Shown: positions 8,801 through 18,216, numbered from the stretch's first letter. The stretch is DNA of 34,366 nucleotides from Muribaculaceae bacterium (GCA_910573745.1 CAJSYI010000032.1:1-34366), one strand, 5' to 3'. Numbers and translations are program-made. The notes: generated by a model from the letters alone, not told the origin.

Positions 8801-11800
8801 CTCATCTTTGCCAATGGATTTCTTGATGTCGGGAACAGTGTTGTGCAGAGCATGTTTCAGAAGGCTCATGCCGTCATATACACGATAGTAGCCTCTGACA
8901 CAGAACTCTTCCCATATTTTCATATTCTTGCGACGTGCATCACAGGAATACTCATCCATAGAGGATGAATAGGCGATTTTCACGTCAGTGCCGTACAAAT
9001 GAGACATGTAGGCCGAGTATATCCCTGTCGGGATCCAGCGTTCACCGAAGTTGAAGTCCAGTTCATCGAATGTAATCTTACGGGGAATTGCTTCCTCCAG
9101 CGCTTTCAACGAGTCTTTAGAAATTTCGATGAAGGGTTCTATGCCGTCATAGCCGGGAAAATTCTCAATACGCTTCTCTTCACGGTCAATCCATGCCTTG
9201 ATGTCCTCAGCTTTCTGCACGACATTTCCGGCGATGAAGCGGTCGGCAATCTCATACTTTTCCACAAGTGGATTGTAATAGATGCGACCTTGAAGTGCTT
9301 CGAGCAAATCCCATTCATACTCACCGACAATGGATCCGGCTGACTTGTCAATGCCGAGAAGGTCAGCCATGTACTCCATATTGACCTCACCGTATTTATT
9401 GAGCGAGGCCATAAGAGCATCCTGCGGCATCTCAACCGATGTGATCTCATCCTGTGAGAACGAGACCGGATGATCGAAGATGTCAGCCTTGATAAACACA
9501 CCATTCTCGCCACGCTCCAGTGCCAGTGCGTCACGGCCATTGGCATCCATGAGAATGAACTTGACATTCTGTTTCTCATTGAGATTGCCGTATTTGTCAA
9601 CGAACTCATCATAATAGTCATTCAGATGCTGACGCAATTCGGCGCTTGCCTCATGCGTCTCAGCCTCGAAGTGATATAGCTGCTGATAGGTCTCTGAAAG
9701 GGTGACATAGAGCACGGCACGTTTCTCTTGTTCCGGTTTAAGTGAGAGCGGCGAGAATGTCGCACCATTCTTGCGGACCTCCGAGAGAAATCCCACCTGA
9801 CCCTTATCCACAACCATGCTGCCATTATGGTGGAAGAACTGAATATCCTCCGAGAAAGGACGTGGTGACATATCACGTTCAACCGGTTTGGGCGCTTCCG
9901 GAGCCACTCTTGGCTTCGGGACAAAATCACCTTTGCTGACCTCGATAATGGTACCGTCTTCGGTGATTGTTTCCTTCTTTGCGGCTTCCAATGCCTCCCG
10001 TTCAGCCTCCATTTCTGCGAGTTGACGATGGGCGATGCTCATCATTGTCTCATAGAATCCATTGATTGGCGGATTGGTTTCCCAATCAAGAGAGCCGTAA
10101 AATTCCAGTTCCTTATCAGAGAGCGGACGGAATTTCTTCGCCTGCGTATCGGTTACATTAACCTTCGGCTTGGGCTTCTCGTCCTCCTGCTTCGGTTGTC
10201 TCGGCTGACGTTGCGGTTTGCCGATTGGCTCCAATTCACCAAAAAGATTGTAAGCGAACAAGCGGGGGTCAGGATTGTCGTTGTAATCCGGGCCACCGGA
10301 TGTTTCTATCTCCTTATTGGATGGAGGTGGAGTTGTCGGTGATGAAGATTGCGGTGTGGGTTCTTCCTCTTTTGGAGCAGGTGAAGGTGCTGGCGGCTCC
10401 GGTTTCGGCGGTTCAGGCTTTGGCTTTTCCTCTTGTTTCGGAATGTCACGTTTTACCGTCTTTTTCTTCAATTTGGGGTCTTCCAGTTGCTCACAGATAG
10501 CAACGCGGTTTCCTGCTCTCACCAACTTGGGCAGATAAACATCAAGGGCATGATGTGGGAATCCTGCCAACTCGATGCTGCTCTTGTCTCCGTTCATGCA
10601 GCGAGTGAGCGTAATGCCCAAGACCTCCGACGCTTTGACAGCATCCACGCCCATACACTCATAGAAGTCGCCCACACGGAAAAGTAGAATGGCATCGGGA
10701 TGTTTCTTCTTCATCTCCCGATACTGTTGCATCAATGGAGTATCCGCTATCCGCTTCGGCTTCTCTACCTTATTTTCGATGTTCTTCTTTGTCGGTTCGG
10801 GCTTAGGTGGTTCAGGAGTCGGAGGTGTGAGACTCCTATTATTATAGAAGTCCAGATTGAGACGCAGTTTCAGAGACTCATCGAGAGCCGTTCGCATATC
10901 GGCTGCGATACCATCAACGCCGCCATCATGCTTGTAGATGATAGCTGGTTTGCCGTACTGGTCAGTGCCAACCTTTGCCTCAGTGCAGATGACATTCTGA
11001 GGAAATGCCTGAAAATATTTATTGTTGGGAACCTTGGTATCTCTGTCAACAATAGACTGGATGAAAAATTCCTCGTCAGCCGACAATGCTTTCTTGTTGG
11101 TATGCTTCTGTAGAATAATCAGGTCAGACCCGGCATCAGTTCCGGCATTGTCGGAGAATGTGTTGTTGGGAAGTCTGAATGCACCCACAAGGTCTGCGCG
11201 GCGCATCATCTCCATGCGCACAAAAGGACTCGCGGCATTCATCACCCCTTGCGAGGCAATGAAAGCCACAATTCCGCCCTCATGCACAGAGTCCAATGAC
11301 TTCAGGAAGAAGTAATTGTGGATAGCCTTGGTTGACTGACGGTAGGCAATCTCCTTGCTTGTGGCATACCGGGGGTCAGCAACTGCAAAGTCCCCGAAAG
11401 GGATATTGGACGCCGCCACATCAAAATACCCATTGAAGTCAGGGTCAATCTTCTCAAAGCCTGTTATCTCGGTGGAGATGGACGGATGCAGAGCAGCCAA
11501 AATCTTACCTGTCAGCAAATCTTTCTCAAAAGCAAGCGTCTCGGCACCGGGATAATTCTCATTTTTCAGAAATGAGTCAATGAAAGCTCCTTGTCCGGCA
11601 GACGGTTCAAGGAATCTCTTCACCTCTATGCCATTAGACTTCAACGAGCCGGCGATGGCATCAATCAAAGGTGAAGGAGTATAGAACGCCGTCAGCACCG
11701 ACGCTTTCAGCGAGTCCATGTAAACTGCAAATTCCTTGTCATTCTTTGAATAATCATGAATGAGCCTACGCAATTCGATAGTTGGCGCAAACAGTTCAAT

Positions 11801-12001
11801 ATCACTCTTGCTCCACTTGGCAGCGTCAGCAAGCTCATTGGCATCGTTGAGTATGCACTTCAGTCCTCCGAAACCGGCATATCTACGCAGTATCTCCCTT
11901 TCAAGTGCATTTTCCGCATGGCGATGTTCAACATCAAGGCGCAGGGCAAGCCTTATGGCATTGATATTGTCACGTATGGTCTGAAGTCTATTGTAAGCCA
12001 T
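5831..12001 (-). CDS. ICE polyvalent protein: N6-methylase-like, MutS domain I, SNF2 helicase
   Basis: About 2,056 residues from ATG 12001, preferred over an in-frame TTG at 12010; the start overlaps the DUF1896 stop by 14 bases. Domains in order: a methyltransferase-like fold with EPSAGQGAF (about residues 132-140) and SNIPFGDF (about 198-205, in place of NPPY); a MutS mismatch-recognition domain I (about 420-510, [14 protein letters not shown] and CEQLEDPK); a Pro/Glu/Lys-rich linker (about 515-620); a middle region without a clear family; and an SNF2-type helicase with Walker [11 protein letters not shown] near 1170, DESQCFKN near 1335, and motifs V/VI ([20 protein letters not shown]) near 1660. 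Such giants are common in Bacteroidales ICEs beside DUF1896 and topoisomerase genes and probably handle or protect transferring DNA. Long plus-strand frames opposite it are shadows. Confidence 0.9.
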   Translation of the reverse strand: MAYNRLQTIRDNINAIRLALRLDVEHRHAENALEREILRRYAGFGGLKCILNDANELADAAKWSKSDIELFAPTIELRRLIHDYSKNDKEFAVYMDSLKASVLTAFYTPSPLIDAIAGSLKSNGIEVKRFLEPSAGQGAFIDSFLKNENYPGAETLAFEKDLLTGKILAALHPSISTEITGFEKIDPDFNGYFDVAASNIPFGDFAVADPRYATSKEIAYRQSTKAIHNYFFLKSLDSVHEGGIVAFIASQGVMNAASPFVRMEMMRRADLVGAFRLPNNTFSDNAGTDAGSDLIILQKHTNKKALSADEEFFIQSIVDRDTKVPNNKYFQAFPQNVICTEAKVGTDQYGKPAIIYKHDGGVDGIAADMRTALDESLKLRLNLDFYNNRSLTPPTPEPPKPEPTKKNIENKVEKPKRIADTPLMQQYREMKKKHPDAILLFRVGDFYECMGVDAVKASEVLGITLTRCMNGDKSSIELAGFPHHALDVYLPKLVRAGNRVAICEQLEDPKLKKKTVKRDIPKQEEKPKPEPPKPEPPAPSPAPKEEEPTPQSSSPTTPPPSNKEIETSGGPDYNDNPDPRLFAYNLFGELEPIGKPQRQPRQPKQEDEKPKPKVNVTDTQAKKFRPLSDKELEFYGSLDWETNPPINGFYETMMSIAHRQLAEMEAEREALEAAKKETITEDGTIIEVSKGDFVPKPRVAPEAPKPVERDMSPRPFSEDIQFFHHNGSMVVDKGQVGFLSEVRKNGATFSPLSLKPEQEKRAVLYVTLSETYQQLYHFEAETHEASAELRQHLNDYYDEFVDKYGNLNEKQNVKFILMDANGRDALALERGENGVFIKADIFDHPVSFSQDEITSVEMPQDALMASLNKYGEVNMEYMADLLGIDKSAGSIVGEYEWDLLEALQGRIYYNPLVEKYEIADRFIAGNVVQKAEDIKAWIDREEKRIENFPGYDGIEPFIEISKDSLKALEEAIPRKITFDELDFNFGERWIPTGIYSAYMSHLYGTDVKIAYSSSMDEYSCDARRKNMKIWEEFCVRGYYRVYDGMSLLKHALHNTVPDIKKSIGKDENGNDIKVPDSEAIQLANTKINEIRNGFSEWLDAQSPEFKDRLVDLYNSKFNCYVRPHYDGSHQTFPDLNMKLLADRYDIHSIYPSQKDCIWMLKQNGGGICDFEVGCGKTLIMCMAAHEMKRLGLVNKPMIIGMKANVAEIAMTYQTAYPNARILYADAKSFTAANRVNFFNQIKNNDYDCIIMSHDQFGKIPQSPEMQQQILQAELDTVEENLEVIKQQGHDISRGMLKGLLKRKENLTAKITTIQYQMEQSKDSVVDFKQMGIDHIFVDESQCFKNLMFNTRHDRVAGLGNSEGSQRSLNLLYAIRTIQERTGRDLGATFLSGTTISNSLTELYLLFKYLRPKELERQEIRCFDAWAAIFAKKTTDYEFNVTNNIVQKERFRYFIKVPELAAFYNEITDYRTAQDVGVDRPEKNEILHNIPPTPQQEEFIQKLMEFAKSGDATILGRAPLSETEEKAKMLIATDYARKMALDMRMIDPSYSDDPNNKASHCAKMIAQYYHKYDEQKGTQFVFSDLGTYKPGEWNIYSEIKRKLVEDYGIPPHEIRFIQECKTERSRKAVIQAMNDGDVRVLFGSTSMLGTGVNAQRRAVAVHELECPWRPSDLEQREGRAIRAGNEIAKLYADNKVDVIIYAVEKSLDSYKFNLLHCKATFINQLKSGALGARTIDEGSMDEKNGMNFSEYMAILSGNTDLLDKAKLEKRIAALESERKSFNKGRGDSEFRLQTITHDIANNEAAIERMKADWERYDKVVQRDKDGNPINNLTIDTCNLSDEKNMGLHLQGLAQRTDTHGLYQRVGEIYGFPISIISERVLADGVEKVQNRFVVEGNYKYKYNNGQLAMADTHAACMNFVNALEKIPGIIAQYEERTAKLKADVPILEGIMAKTWGKEDELKQLKSELAALDRKIAAELAPKQENKEDVEEVSLDNSKEETSLSKVEQSPQSSSQGNEPSNKTLVAEPVEVYNIINSDNKNSENKHVNRNHLFCRKI

Positions 12002-12437
12002 AGCCGTCAAGTATTTCGGAGATCAGACCTAAAAGTTCAAGCAGCATCGGCCGGTGGGTCTCACGGCTCAGGAAGTCACCGTTCACCTGATAGCGGTCGA
12101 GGACGGCATGTATTTCCGGCATGGCAAGAAAATGCAGGGTGCATTTGTGCCAGAGATAATCGGGCAAGCGGGTCCATAGATTTTCCTCGACTACATTATA
12201 TATTATGTCGTAACGGGAGACATAGATACCTTCAAGAAGAACGCGCATAGCCATTTCCTGTGCTATAGTCACGTCATGACCCTCCTTCCGCATTTCCGTG
12301 AACTTGTCGTATGCGGCTTCGGTATGTTCCTCTATGAATCTTTTGTCGGTATATTGCGGAAACCAATGGTCACGGAGATGACCATTGAGATAGAGCCGGA
12401 AATAGTCCGGCCCCATCGGTTCTTTATTCTGTTTCAT
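11988..12437 (-). CDS. DUF1896 family protein
   Basis: This 149-residue acidic cytoplasmic protein matches the DUF1896 family found in Bacteroidales conjugative elements, with [17 protein letters not shown] near the start, [16 protein letters not shown] and [15 protein letters not shown] in the middle, and a Leu-rich end. Its molecular role is unknown. It lies directly before the giant helicase and overlaps it by 14 bases, so the two are probably co-translated. The ATG at 12437 follows a structured leader of about 165 bases with its own promoter, short ORF and terminator, so expression of this pair may be controlled by attenuation. Confidence 0.85.
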   Translation of the reverse strand: MKQNKEPMGPDYFRLYLNGHLRDHWFPQYTDKRFIEEHTEAAYDKFTEMRKEGHDVTIAQEMAMRVLLEGIYVSRYDIIYNVVEENLWTRLPDYLWHKCTLHFLAMPEIHAVLDRYQVNGDFLSRETHRPMLLELLGLISEILDGYGLQ

Positions 12438-12450
12438 CTTGGGATTTGGA

Positions 12451-12560
12451 ATTTAGTGGTTTCCCGGCAACCTTGTTCCCATAAGGCGGCAGAATGGTGT
12501 GTTTTTCAGCATAATAAGAAAAAGGCCACCGGGTTTCCCTCCCGATGGCCACCACTAAAT
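12451..12560 (-). promoter_or_regulatory. Possible antiterminator/attenuator pairing in the DUF1896 leader
   Basis: Perfect 10-base inverted repeats (12451-12460 and 12551-12560) flank the terminator. In addition, the terminator's 3' arm (12524-12533) can pair along all ten bases, three of them G-U, with 12463-12472. Both pairings are nested and compatible with each other, and they exclude the terminator stem. The distal strand sits 14-35 bases upstream of the DUF1896 start, so the alternative fold could also affect ribosome access. Confidence 0.5.
12517..12550 (-). terminator. Intrinsic terminator in the DUF1896-helicase leader
   Basis: On the minus strand a 10-base GC-rich stem with one mismatch (arms 12541-12550 and 12524-12533, 7-base loop) is followed by TTTTTCTT (12523-12517). 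It lies downstream of the promoter at 12608-12615 and upstream of the DUF1896 start. It can stop transcripts from the topoisomerase-like gene and also those from the local promoter. Confidence 0.75.
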
Positions 12561-12565
12561 CCACG

Positions 12566-12586
12566 TCAAAAATGAAACAAAAACAT
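12566..12586 (-). CDS. Putative leader peptide MFLFHF
   Basis: ATG TTT TTG TTT CAT TTT TGA reads as a six-residue, phenylalanine-rich ORF. Its ATG lies about 16 bases after the predicted transcription start and its stop lies 16 bases before the terminator stem. That is the arrangement of a leader peptide in ribosome-mediated attenuation, as known for several Bacteroides resistance and ICE operons. A six-codon ORF can arise by chance, so the case rests on position. Confidence 0.4.
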   Translation of the reverse strand: MFLFHF

Positions 12587-12607
12587 TGTATGACGTTGAA
12601 TCAGTGG

Positions 12608-12615
12608 CAAAGTTA
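12608..12615 (-). promoter_or_regulatory. Promoter -7 box for the DUF1896-helicase operon
   Basis: The minus strand reads GTAACTTTGC, with TAACTTTG matching TAnnTTTG. It lies 171 bases upstream of the DUF1896 start and downstream of the topoisomerase-like stop, so the helicase operon has its own start site. Confidence 0.6.
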
Positions 12616-12675
12616 CAAAAAACTTGGCACATGGGAAAGGGTATGTGTGTTAATATGCGTATGTCTCAGACAGTC

Positions 12676-13842
12676 TCAGACGGTTTTGTCTGAATATTTT
12701 CTCCTGCGGTTCTGTCCGCGTCGGCGGCGACGCTCCTTGTCCTTTCTGTTGCGGAGTGCGCGGCCCGGTGTGAAGGCTTCAAGCACCCGCTTGACAATAA
12801 GGTTGTAGAGATTCTCCTCCTCACGGGTGAGGTCGGTGGGATGCAGTCCGGTGGTGACGATGCCGAATCCGTAGTAGGGATTCATGCACCCGTCGAAGTT
12901 GTGACGGCCGGACACAGCCTTGCCTCTCATATGTTTGCCCCACTTGCTGTTGAAGCGGAGTGTCTCGCGGTTGCGGATCATCTCTCTCCATATCTCCACC
13001 GGGATATAGTTCTGTCTCACCATAGGATAGGAGATAAGTTTCTTCGCCCATAGGTTGAGAGCCGTCTTGATGGTCTTCTCATGGGAATAGTCAAGCTGTA
13101 CGGCAGCGTCGATGAGCAGCTGGGGCAGATTGTGGAGCGTCGGCTTCTCGGTGTATGTGTAGATTGCCATAGGTGTTATGGTGACAGAACCTTCAGATGC
13201 GGCATCAAGTCCCACATACCGAAGCTCCTTGACCTCCTGCGCCGCTGTCGCCACGGGGACTTCAACAAACACCGGGGTCGTCTTGAAGTCGGCATCCTCC
13301 TCACAGAAGCATACGAGGTGATTGTAAATCTCCCTCTCCAACCACTCCTTATACATGGCGGGATTCTCAGGCCCGTTTTCCATGGCTTTGAGAATGGCAG
13401 GCTTGGTGAGTATGGGGAGCCATGCGCGGCGCACTTCCACTGGTGTGGCGAGGAAGTAGTACAGCGAAAGGAAATTCAGCTCACCCTCAAAGTCGGGATT
13501 CATGGCGTTGATGACGGTGTGGCTCATTTTCCAGAGAGCCTTGATTGTGGCGAGCTGTTTAGCGTCATGTTCGCTCTTGTTGTAACCCACGAGCTCGTCA
13601 TAGTCGCGCATGACAAACTCGAAGTTGTGGGCGAGTATCAGCTTCGGATCCATGCCTGAGTTGAGGATGAATCTTTCCGAAGACTTGAACCTGGCTTCGA
13701 TTACACCTCCGTTTGTCCATGTCACGGCATATCCGTTGCCGAGATAGTAGCCGTCATGTTTTTCGGTCGCGCCTATCGCCGTGGCGATGGTGTCGGCAGT
13801 GAGCTGATGGGCGGTTACTACCGTTATTATTTTCTTGTTCAT
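12676..13842 (-). CDS. Reduced type IA topoisomerase-like protein with decayed active-site motifs
   Basis: 388 residues, well below the roughly 600-700 of topoisomerase III. The N-terminus resembles the Toprim domain (GYYLGNGYAVTW at 31-42), but the first catalytic Glu is absent (TAHQLTAD in place of the AEKPS-type motif). The DxDREGE motif reads NPDFEGE at 115-121, so the first Asp and the Arg are changed. Topo III-like traces continue: HNLPQLLIDA (237-246), then KKLISYPMVRQNYIP, where Tyr272 aligns with the catalytic Tyr of TYPRTDS but the RTDS part is lost, and GLHPTDL in place of AIxPT. A run of Arg/Lys (365-383) ends the protein. It probably binds single-stranded DNA in ICE transfer without normal strand passage (inference). 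It lies between the DUF4099/DUF3945 gene and the DUF1896 leader. Confidence 0.75.
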   Translation of the reverse strand: MNKKIITVVTAHQLTADTIATAIGATEKHDGYYLGNGYAVTWTNGGVIEARFKSSERFILNSGMDPKLILAHNFEFVMRDYDELVGYNKSEHDAKQLATIKALWKMSHTVINAMNPDFEGELNFLSLYYFLATPVEVRRAWLPILTKPAILKAMENGPENPAMYKEWLEREIYNHLVCFCEEDADFKTTPVFVEVPVATAAQEVKELRYVGLDAASEGSVTITPMAIYTYTEKPTLHNLPQLLIDAAVQLDYSHEKTIKTALNLWAKKLISYPMVRQNYIPVEIWREMIRNRETLRFNSKWGKHMRGKAVSGRHNFDGCMNPYYGFGIVTTGLHPTDLTREEENLYNLIVKRVLEAFTPGRALRNRKDKERRRRRGQNRRRKYSDKTV

Positions 13843-14031
13843 AACAATGTTTTTTTAGAATTTTATAATAGGTGGATAAAGTGGTTTTGGGATGAGGATA
13901 ACATATCGGAGTCCAATACCTTAATTGTCTGTTAAGAATGGCAAAAGTCATGTGCACCTGACTTCTGCACCTGTCGGCATTGCGGTTAAGGGAAATCCTT
14001 GTGTTATCTCATCATCGGGATGTCAGCGTGT

Positions 14032-15498
14032 TCAGAGCTTCTGACCTTTCGGCTTGCGCTGCTGCTTCTGCTGGGCATCATCCTTAGGTACAGTCTGATC
14101 TTTCTGGAGAGGGTCGCTGATGTTCTTTGTCGCCTCGTTGGTCAGACCGTCATTGTTGACAGCTTTCTGGGTTCTTGACTCCTCCGCGACCTTGACACGC
14201 GGGTCGTTGAGACTGGTGTTCGGACGTTGCTTGTCGGGATTGAATTTGAGATAGACGGTGCAGGACTGACCTTGCTTGTCAATCATGTTCTTCATCTCGA
14301 CGACCTCACCTTTGACGTATGCCTCCTGCTGTTGGGGTGAGAGTGGTACACCGGCCCACTTTGTGATTGGCTTGATCTTGCCGTCCTTTGTGAGCCATGA
14401 TGACTGCTGCTGTGTCTGTGTCTGACCGTTTTTCTCGGAGAGTTCCTGCTTCCTTGCGCCGCCGGGTACAAACTCGATACTCTTGCGGTCGGCTGACACC
14501 TGAAGCACGACGGTATATTTCTGTCCGTTCTTCCCCTCGATCTCCTTCGGAGGAAGTGCCTTGCCCTCCTTCAGCTGCATGACTTCGGGAATGGTGAGCT
14601 TCGTCTGGCCCACGGTGTCGCGGATATATACATCCTTGACAGGCACCGAGACAATCTCGTTGGTGAGTCGGTCGAGACTGACGTATGACGGTACTTTCTC
14701 ACCGTTGGCTCCTGTCAGTTCCACAACCTTTCCGAGATTGCCGGTGTATTTGAGAGCGTCCTTATCCTCCTTGGTGAACTTGTAGCCCTCAAATTCCTGG
14801 TCGAGCTTAGGCTCACGGTGGATGAAGTGGGGAACGACCTTCACGTTCCCTGCCGCATCGGTACGGAATGAGAGACGTGCATCAATCGGGAACTTCTCGC
14901 CGCCGAATGTAGGCGTGACTGTCACGAGTTTCGACTTGCGGTTGTAGAGCATCTCTTTGAGGTCTCCTGATTTTGCGAGTTCATCGCGGTCGATTCCCCA
15001 TTTCTCCTTGAGATTGGCCCAGTCTATTTTACTTTCGTCGATTGTCTGATACTTGGAATGCTCAGCCTGAGTGTTCTCTTGTGCCGGAGGCATCTGCTCA
15101 ATTGGCTTCTGTTCATCCGCATCCGGCTGGGTCTGTGCCTGCGTTTCGGATTGAGTCTGCTGAGGCATCTCAACCTTGAAGTCTTTGAGGATTTCGGCGT
15201 TCTCCTCTGGCTTCTGCATGAAGTCTGCCATCGCCATGCCGACGCTCTCATATCGGTCGGCCGGGACTTTGAAGAATCCGAATGTCGTGGGGTTCTTCGC
15301 CTGACGCATGAAGTTGGAGAGAAATGCCTCCAATGGGTTCTGACCTTTGGTAAATTTCACGAGGTCGGAGAGTTTTGCCGATTTTACATCGGTCATCTTG
15401 GGTGTGCCATCGGGATTCTGCCCGGTGACCGCGCCTACCTGCCCGGTCTCGTTGTTTCGGGCGATAAGCACTTCTTCGTAATTCTGGTTTTGTTCCAT
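14032..15498 (-). CDS. DUF4099/DUF3945 domain protein of ICE
   Basis: This 488-residue hydrophilic protein has an N-terminal part (about 1-105) with NPLEAFLSNFMRQAKNPTTF, a Gln/Glu/Thr-rich linker (about 112-150), then DUF4099/DUF3945-type segments: IDWANLKEKWGIDRDELAKS, YNRKSKLVTVTP, LSFRTDAAGNVKVVPHFI and a related module with TIPEVMQLKEGKALPPKEI. The C-terminus is low-complexity, Gln/Lys-rich and basic. Members sit almost always in Bacteroidales ICEs near topoisomerase and helicase genes. Biochemistry is unknown; a DNA-processing accessory role is an inference from neighbours. It is read leftward with the topoisomerase-like gene 190 bases downstream. In that gap I see only short repeats. 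Confidence 0.82.
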   Translation of the reverse strand: MEQNQNYEEVLIARNNETGQVGAVTGQNPDGTPKMTDVKSAKLSDLVKFTKGQNPLEAFLSNFMRQAKNPTTFGFFKVPADRYESVGMAMADFMQKPEENAEILKDFKVEMPQQTQSETQAQTQPDADEQKPIEQMPPAQENTQAEHSKYQTIDESKIDWANLKEKWGIDRDELAKSGDLKEMLYNRKSKLVTVTPTFGGEKFPIDARLSFRTDAAGNVKVVPHFIHREPKLDQEFEGYKFTKEDKDALKYTGNLGKVVELTGANGEKVPSYVSLDRLTNEIVSVPVKDVYIRDTVGQTKLTIPEVMQLKEGKALPPKEIEGKNGQKYTVVLQVSADRKSIEFVPGGARKQELSEKNGQTQTQQQSSWLTKDGKIKPITKWAGVPLSPQQQEAYVKGEVVEMKNMIDKQGQSCTVYLKFNPDKQRPNTSLNDPRVKVAEESRTQKAVNNDGLTNEATKNISDPLQKDQTVPKDDAQQKQQRKPKGQKL

Positions 15499-15579
15499 AA
15501 TTAAAAAGTGGGTTTAGTGGGTTCTGATACTTGCGCCGTTGCCGACGCGATAATTATATAGGTGGTGTGTATAGTATTC

Positions 15580-15912
15580 TCAGGCATTCTCCGTGGCGAA
15601 CATCTCGATCACGTCCGCCTTGCGGTAGCGGATTGCGCAATTCTTTCCTTTGCCGGACCTGTTGTATGGGATTATACCCGCTGAGCGGCGGTTGTACATG
15701 GTTCTGCGGGAGATATTGTATCTTTCACATACCTGTTGCTCTGTCCATGTGTCCTCATCCGGGTCAAGAATGCCGAAGCCTTGGAAGGCGTCCTTCACGG
15801 ATTTTGCCACTGTGTCGATCTTGTTGTCGATACCGTTGCGAAGGTTCTTGACTTCCTCGCGCAGCTCCGCAACCATATGCAGGAGTCTGTTGAACTCGGC
15901 GGCGCTTACCAT
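15580..15912 (-). CDS. Small helix-turn-helix protein, excisionase-like (HTH_17)
   Basis: 110 residues. The first half (about 5-40) is a predicted coiled coil (FNRLLHMVAELREEVKNLRN). The second half is a MerR/excisionase-type winged helix: TWTEQQVCERYNISRRTMYN, then a wing with IIPYNRSGKGKNCAIRYRK and a closing helix. Such proteins in Bacteroidales ICEs act as excision factors or as regulators of transfer genes. It heads the leftward ICE gene row, 81 bases before the DUF4099/DUF3945 gene. The 524-base intergenic region upstream is full of inverted repeats that could be its sites. Confidence 0.8.
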   Translation of the reverse strand: MVSAAEFNRLLHMVAELREEVKNLRNGIDNKIDTVAKSVKDAFQGFGILDPDEDTWTEQQVCERYNISRRTMYNRRSAGIIPYNRSGKGKNCAIRYRKADVIEMFATENA

Positions 15913-16436
15913 GGCTTCACAGTGTTATATGATTCAACCATGCGGCATGGGCCGGATTTTTTATCTTCGGTGAGGTGGGAAACCCTCATTCCGATTTTCG
16001 GGAGTTTGATACTTTTCATCTTCAAAGTAGATTTAGTGTTTTGATTTACGCCACGAATTTCGGAATTTGCGTCCGGACCAATCAGGAACGTTCCCGGAAC
16101 GTTCCTACTTTTTTTATGGTTCTTTTACGTTTGGAGTGCTGTTTTGACATTTTTTTACAGATTGTGGGAAATCCAATCTGAGGTTGCTGTCAAAGCCGAC
16201 CGGCATCCGTAGCGTCGGGAATTTGACATACTAACACTACTCACATACCCTTTTGTTTCAGGCAAAAATCAATGTTGGGAAATGTTGGGAAACTTTATGG
16301 AAAGGTTGGGAATTTACTGAAAATCAGAAATCTTTTCACCCCATTACGATGTTGCAAGGATGAAGACACCCGATATTTCCCCATAGTTCGGCATCTTCAC
16401 CCAACCCAATTCCCAAACCACTTAATCCCCGTTAAA
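15913..16436. promoter_or_regulatory. Repeat-rich control region between the two HTH genes
   Basis: I see no gene here. Inverted repeats: 16084-16106, 11-base arms around one C, each arm containing the palindrome GGAACGTTCC and followed by a T-run; 16158-16180, CAGATTG/CAATCTG; and 16188-16228, TGTCAAA/TTTGACA with an inner GCCGAC/GTCGG pairing. A tandem AATGTTGGGA pair (16271-16290) plus a near copy at 16303-16312 look like iterons. Likely uses are operators for the flanking HTH genes, excisionase sites, or an origin of transfer or replication. Confidence 0.55.
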
Positions 16437-16730
16437 ATGGCAAGTAAAACAAAAGATTCTTCCGACAGAGACCTGCTTGAAAGGATTCTCCAACTGGTAG
16501 AGCAATATCTGCTCCACCCACAATCAAAATCCGATAGGATTTATGACCATAAGACGCTGATGAAAATGTTGAACGTCAATGACAGATATATAAGAAGACT
16601 CAGAGATAACGGATATCTTGGCTTTATCAAGCATGGTGATAAGTACTGGTACACACAAGCCGATCTCGATCGATTTGTCCAAAGATTCCATTATAATGAC
16701 TTCGCATCTGATGGCTGTATCGGTTTATAG
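16437..16730 (+). CDS. Small helix-turn-helix DNA-binding protein beside the integrase
   Basis: 97 residues from the ATG at 16437. The frame is open further back, but the extra N-terminus looks non-coding and crosses repeats. The core is an HTH_17 fold: YDHKTLMKMLNVNDRYIRRL followed by GYLGFIKHGDKYWYTQADL, with a Leu-rich helix before it (LLERILQLVEQYLL). These features fit excisionase-like proteins encoded next to Bacteroidales ICE integrases. It is the only ICE gene here read rightward, and it converges with the integrase gene across a shared terminator. It could be the recombination directionality factor, but so could the other HTH protein. Confidence 0.78.
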   Translation: MASKTKDSSDRDLLERILQLVEQYLLHPQSKSDRIYDHKTLMKMLNVNDRYIRRLRDNGYLGFIKHGDKYWYTQADLDRFVQRFHYNDFASDGCIGL

Positions 16731-16752
16731 TAATAATCTATTAAGACAAGCA

Positions 16753-16789
16753 AAGGGGAAGAGCATCCGTGAAGGATACTCTTCCCCTT
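16753..16789. terminator. Bidirectional terminator between HTH and integrase genes
   Basis: Perfect 11-base arms AAGGGGAAGAG (16753-16763) and the complement at 16779-16789 enclose a loop that itself contains ATCC/GGAT. AAATTTT follows on the plus strand. It lies 22 bases after the HTH stop and 20 bases before the end of the convergent integrase gene. Confidence 0.85.
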
Positions 16790-16808
16790 AAATTTTAGCA
16801 CATTGTGT

Positions 16809-18167
16809 TTAAATTTCAAACTTCATTAGCCCAGAGCTGATTTTATTCATTTCGGAAGACAAGGTCTCTGGCAGGAAACGGGCATACACCTTTTCGGTAA
16901 TATCAGTGCTTCCATGTCCGAGAAGACGACTTACTACCGACATAGACAGACCTTTATTCAGTGCATACACTGCAAAGGTGTGGCGAGCGGCGTGCATTGT
17001 AAGGTTAAATCCGAGCTCAATCTTTTCTCCAACAACTACCAAGGATTGATTTATACATTTGGTAGCGGAGTTTCTTGCCTTATATAATGCTTCATCATCA
17101 TCCAAGTCCAATTCGTCCTTAATCAAATCAAAGACATACTTGCAACCTGAGGGTCTCTTCTCACGCCACTTTTGTAAGATTTCTATTGCCGGTTCTGTAA
17201 GTGGTATTACATGACGTTTATTTGTCTTGATCATAATCTTACGGAGTTCCTTTTTATTAAAGTCTATGTGATTCCACTGAAGAGTCATCACGTCTACAAC
17301 ACGTAATCCGCAAGCATGGAAGGCAAAAAGAAACATTTCGACAAAATCCTTTCTTCGGGGTTCCCGGTCGTTGTGATAGAACTTTATCAATTTCTTCAAT
17401 TCTTCATCAGAGAGATTCTTGCCGTCAAATTCAGCATCGTCAGTAGATAAAGAAACTTTAGGGTTGACTCGCATATCTTGGATACGAGCATTAACTGCCG
17501 GATCAATCAGTTTAAGTTCCGTTGCATAAGCCGAAGCCTTGAGTAATGGTGTCAGGGCATGATTGATTGTGCCGTCACTATTTTTCTTAACAGTCCTACG
17601 CCATTCGATATATGCTTCTATCAACTCAACTGTCAATTCTCCTACGAATATTCCATCTGGTTTGTAAGTTCCACGATTTGTTACAAGGAGGAATGTCTGA
17701 AAAATATTTAGACTGCTTTTGCCATTCTCATATCTGCTCCGTCCAATCCTGTTTCTTGAATAATCGGAGTTCAGACGTTCCGTTACAAACTCAACCAAAT
17801 CCTTGCCCTTGTCCTGTCGGGTTACAGGCTTGTCAGAAAGAAGGTCATTGATGAGTTCGGCAGTGATTCGCTCAGGTGCTTTCTGGTGGATTACCCCGAG
17901 TTCGGAATCAATCTTATCGACGCGAGCCATCAAAATGCTGTTGACTCGTTTGGCTTCCGGTCCGTATGAGGGCTTGACACCGCCGCGGCCTTGATTGGCG
18001 TTTTGATTCCAATCATCGACCTTGGAAAATATATTTACACCTTTTCTTATAATCTGGCGATTCCACGTGTATTCCAGCTCCACGAGGTAGAGCTTGTCTT
18101 TATCTACCTTGCCTCGGATTCGGAGGCGGTAGCGTCCCAAAGGGTATAGTCTTTTTGGTCGTCCCAT
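16809..18167 (-). CDS. Tyrosine recombinase, ICE integrase
   Basis: 452 residues. The N-terminus is an Arm-DNA-binding domain (about 1-90), then a SAM-like core-binding domain (about 120-235), then the catalytic domain (about 250-440). Catalytic residues are visible: Arg289 in CGLRVVDV, Lys317 in TNKRHVIPL, His392 and Arg395 in HAARHTF, His418 in LGHGSTDITEKVYARF, and the nucleophile Tyr428. It should cut and join the ICE and chromosome at att sites. It is longer than IntDOT (411 residues as I recall), so the site preference may differ. It reads inward from the right end of the element. Upstream lie possible arm sites and a promoter with two -7 boxes. Confidence 0.93.
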   Translation of the reverse strand: MGRPKRLYPLGRYRLRIRGKVDKDKLYLVELEYTWNRQIIRKGVNIFSKVDDWNQNANQGRGGVKPSYGPEAKRVNSILMARVDKIDSELGVIHQKAPERITAELINDLLSDKPVTRQDKGKDLVEFVTERLNSDYSRNRIGRSRYENGKSSLNIFQTFLLVTNRGTYKPDGIFVGELTVELIEAYIEWRRTVKKNSDGTINHALTPLLKASAYATELKLIDPAVNARIQDMRVNPKVSLSTDDAEFDGKNLSDEELKKLIKFYHNDREPRRKDFVEMFLFAFHACGLRVVDVMTLQWNHIDFNKKELRKIMIKTNKRHVIPLTEPAIEILQKWREKRPSGCKYVFDLIKDELDLDDDEALYKARNSATKCINQSLVVVGEKIELGFNLTMHAARHTFAVYALNKGLSMSVVSRLLGHGSTDITEKVYARFLPETLSSEMNKISSGLMKFEI

Positions 18168-18216
18168 AGAGAGGAGGATTTAGGAGGATAAAAATTGCTA
18201 TTTTGTGTAATACTCA

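Noticed and set aside
16272..16436. Longer N-terminus for the HTH gene beside the integrase
   Set aside because: It translates the TTGGGA iterons and has no homologous look; ATG 16437 begins at the family's usual start.
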